Assembly (NCBI GenBank): GCA_030949565.1
Contig: JAUZSK010000022.1
Coordinates: forward strand, 1-35,830
DNA length: 35,830 nt
Origin: Enterobacterales bacterium
GTDB taxonomy: Bacteria > Pseudomonadota > Gammaproteobacteria > Enterobacterales > Kangiellaceae
Direction: 5' to 3'
Part shown: in pieces, positions 33,554 to 35,830 of the stretch
Layout: every line of letters starts with the position of its first letter
Numbering within the stretch: position 1 is the stretch's first letter
Program-made: the position numbers and the translations under genes
The notes under the pieces: model-generated
The model's database searches: none
The model's input: only the letters and a program-made list of their open reading frames with translations
What the model was told of the DNA's origin: nothing

Positions 33554-35413
33554 GATTTTACTCCTTCGACACTTGAATTAGCGGTGGTAAATGGACTAAC
33601 GCTTTCACCATTTAGCATACGTTCTATTTTTCGTTTGATACGTCGTGCACGCATCGGCATGCCATCAATGTTTAGAATGGACTGCAGGCGTTTGGTACCA
33701 ATATTAAACTCATTAATTAGCAGGGTACGCATTTGAGCGTCACGATTTTGTTCAATAAGATAAACCGTGTCATGCTCTTCAATAAATTGGCCAATATCTG
33801 GGTGAAACGGAAAAGACTTGATGCGGCAGGTGTTAATTTTAACACCATCAGCAGCCAAACCATCCAATGCTTCATAACTCGCTTGCGCGGTTGTACCATA
33901 AAATATAGCGGCAACTTTGGACTTTTTATCACGATATTTAATTTGTGGGTGCGGTGCAATTTCTTTAGCTGTTTCCCACTTTAAAACTAAACGCTCCATA
34001 TTTTCTTCGTACACACTACTGTCTTCGGTATAAGCAGCGAATTCATCATGTGACGAACCACGGGTAAAATAAGCGCCCTTAGTTGGATGCGTGCCTGGAT
34101 AGGTTCGATATCCAATACCATCTCCATCAATATCTTTATAGCGACCCCATCTTTGCTGCAAATTATCTAAATCATCGGCATTTAATACTTTGCCTCGGTC
34201 ATAGTCTTTATTGTCATCCCAAACAAAAGGACGGCTCATTCCGTCATTCATTCCAAGATCTAGGTCAGACAGAATAATCACTGGCGTTTGCAAACGCTCG
34301 GCGATATCAAAGGCTTGGGCGGTCATTTCAAAACAATCGGCAGGGTCGCAAGGGAAGAAACACACGTGTTTAGTATCACCATGAGATGCATAAGCAGCAG
34401 AAATAACATCCGATTGTTGGGTTCGAGTCGGCATACCGGTACTCGGTCCGCTACGCTGTACATCTACCAAAACTAATGGAATTTCAGCAAAGTAGGCTAA
34501 GCCCAAAAACTCACTCATTAAGGATAAACCAGGGCCGGAGGTTGCAGTAAAGGCTCTAGCTCCCATCCAGTTACCGCCAATGGCCATACCAATAGCTGAC
34601 AATTCATCTTCCGCTTGTAAAATAGCAAATTTATTCTTACCCGTGTCTTCCTCAACTCGATATTGACGACAGTATTTTTCAAAAGCCTCGATAACCGAAG
34701 TAGAAGGGGTAATCGGATACCAACCAACCACCGTGGCGCCACCATAAACTGCACCTAAGCCGGTTGCACTGTTGCCGTCAATTAGTATCGCATCACCAAC
34801 ATTATCACTGCGTGATACCGACAATCCGCAAGTATCAGGGTAGTGTTCACGAGCGTAATGAAAACCCAGCTCTAGCGCTTTAATGTTAGGTTCAATCAGT
34901 TTCTCTTTTTTGGCAAACTGCTCTTTGACCATGTTGGTCAACACCTCGAATTCCATCGATAACAGATGTGCTAGCGCTCCAACATAGATAATATTCTTAA
35001 ACAGTTGTCGTTGGCGCGGGTTGGTATAATTGTCGATACACATTTGAGTTAAACGGGATACCGATTTCAATCACATCATCGCGCTGAAAATCTCGCGGCA
35101 ATAGCTTGTGTTGAATCATAAAGAAAGTAGCCGCCAGGCACTAACATAATCATAATCTTTTCTCAGCGTTTGGCCGTTAATCGCCACCACAAAATCTACA
35201 TCGCCGCGACTACCTAAATAACCTTTTTCAGTGACTCGCACTTCAAACCACGTAGGTAAGCCTTGAATATTTGAAGGGAATATATTTTTAGGGCTAACAG
35301 GAACACCCATACGGAATACCGCTTTAGAAAACATATTATTTGCACTGGCTGATCCAGTACCATTAACGTTTGCAAAACGAATTACAAAATCATTAATTGC
35401 TTCCAAGACGCAT
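33550..35413 (-). CDS. korA: 2-oxoglutarate:ferredoxin oxidoreductase, fused gamma-alpha subunit (5' part frameshifted)
   Basis: The main body from 35070 down is intact (506 residues) with the alpha domain: YYGGATVVGWYPITPSTS-like segment (AVYGGATVVGWYPITPSTSV) and ILQAEDELSAIGMAIGGNWM. The N-terminal gamma domain (35406-35116: FANVNGTGSASANNMFSKAV, then NIFPSNIQGLPTWFEVRV) is in place but joined only if single extra bases near 35139, 35099 and 35043-35045 are dropped, giving YDYVSPGGYFLYDSTQAIPR and then PFNSMCIDNYTNPRQRQ. One more extra base at 35407-35410 would connect the ATG at 35413 (AGG six bases upstream). The fused gamma-alpha layout is normal for this bacterial group. The pattern of clean reading with isolated insertions suggests sequence error near a contig end rather than loss of function. 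Confidence 0.82.
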
Positions 35414-35441
35414 TTTTATCCTGCCTTAGTAACGGAGTAAG

Positions 35442-35830
35442 CTAGAATTTTTGCATATCCCAAGCGGCTGTTGGGCATCGTTCTGCGCACAATCCACAGT
35501 GCAAACAGACATTTTCATCCTTTAATCATGATCCGAGAGGTTTTCAGCTCACCAGACACATACAAGATCTTGCTCTTTATTGTTGGAGGGCGCATTAAGC
35601 TGAGTTCGAAGTTGGTCTTCCTCGTCGTTTTCAATAAAATTAATACAGTTGAGTCGGACAAACATCGGTACAAGCATCACACTCAATACATAAGTCATCG
35701 GTGAAAACGGTTTGAACATCGCAATTTAAACAACGCATCGCTTCTTCATACCCAAGATCCTGATCAAAACCTTTTTCCACTTCCAATTTAAGGTTTTTCA
35801 ATGCTTTTTCTTATCAACGTGTGGTACAAG
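35442..35830 (-). pseudogene. Fe-S (FAD-dependent) oxidoreductase, C-terminal end, frameshifted, runs off window
   Basis: With four single-base corrections (near 35519-35520, 35563, 35648 and the T-run 35805-35809), the minus strand reads as one C-terminal segment of ~125 residues. It contains EEAMRCLNCDVQTVF, CIECDACTDVCPTQC and CLHCGLCAERCPTAAW, i.e. two ferredoxin-type [4Fe-4S] clusters plus a CxxC, ending WDMQKF. This is the tail of the glutamate-synthase-beta-like FAD/Fe-S oxidoreductases commonly encoded directly upstream of korA, which would pass electrons between ferredoxin and NAD(P)H. It ends 28 bases before the korA start. Uncorrected, no single frame stays open. Confidence 0.7.

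Noticed and set aside
35471..35704. Plus-strand open frame of 77 codons
   Set aside because: Antisense to the Fe-S oxidoreductase, whose cysteine motifs are clear on the minus strand.

Overview
The window is a stretch of AT-leaning gammaproteobacterial chromosome. The strongest taxonomic signal is the block lptM-dapF-DUF484-xerC (18147-20815), a gene order typical of Gammaproteobacteria. The two large TonB-dependent receptors, the TPR-sulfotransferase, the MocR and Lrp regulators and a Kor-type 2-oxoacid:ferredoxin oxidoreductase suit a marine aerobic heterotroph, perhaps of the Kangiellaceae or a neighbouring family. The family level is inference. No rRNA, tRNA, phage, transposase or CRISPR array was recognised.

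Layout. 1-413: start of an MFS transporter leaving the window, with a TetR-type palindrome upstream. 632-7463 (all minus): nitrilase-family amidase, TonB-dependent receptor, TPR-sulfotransferase and secreted serine hydrolase; the last two overlap. 7608-8091: a tandem REP-like repeat block that includes the 3' end of the next gene. 8065-9929: a MocR-type regulator with an unusual C-terminal extension, split by one frameshift. 9948-11579: an exported Sel1-repeat protein. 11705-11822: a dRS3-like repeat. 11978-14175: permease, DUF4870-like membrane protein and Lrp regulator, an operon with abutting or overlapping genes. 14355-16123: a lipoprotein, small weakly conserved genes (one or two frameshifted) and an ACT-domain protein. 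16237-18141: a Rieske oxygenase of the Glu-bridged type followed by dimethylargininase (DDAH). 18147-20815: xerC, DUF484 (frameshifted), dapF and lptM. 21160-22885: a PAS/degenerate-GGDEF protein and a protein joining a c-di-GMP-binding MshEN motif to a membrane segment and an exported beta-rich domain. 23048-26768: DsbA-like lipoprotein, coiled-coil protein, tag and an SPFH protein. 27047-31514: second TonB receptor, a YggN/DUF2884 protein and a periplasmic DsbA. 31684-35830: dapB, korB, korA and the end of an Fe-S oxidoreductase.

How genes may work together. Rieske oxygenase plus DDAH, perhaps with the nearby permease/Lrp operon, suggests catabolism of methylated arginine or other N-methylated compounds. 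The PAS/GGDEF-like and MshEN proteins look like a small c-di-GMP-responsive envelope module. The sulfotransferase, serine hydrolase, TonB receptor and amidase look like an uptake/processing cluster of unknown substrate. DapF and DapB both serve the diaminopimelate/lysine pathway from separate loci.

Quality caveat. At least seven single-base indels interrupt otherwise well conserved coding sequence in the last ~800 bases. Isolated ones break the MocR, DUF484 and a small membrane-protein gene. This looks more like consensus error, especially near a contig end, than gene decay. All frameshift calls here should be read with that in mind.
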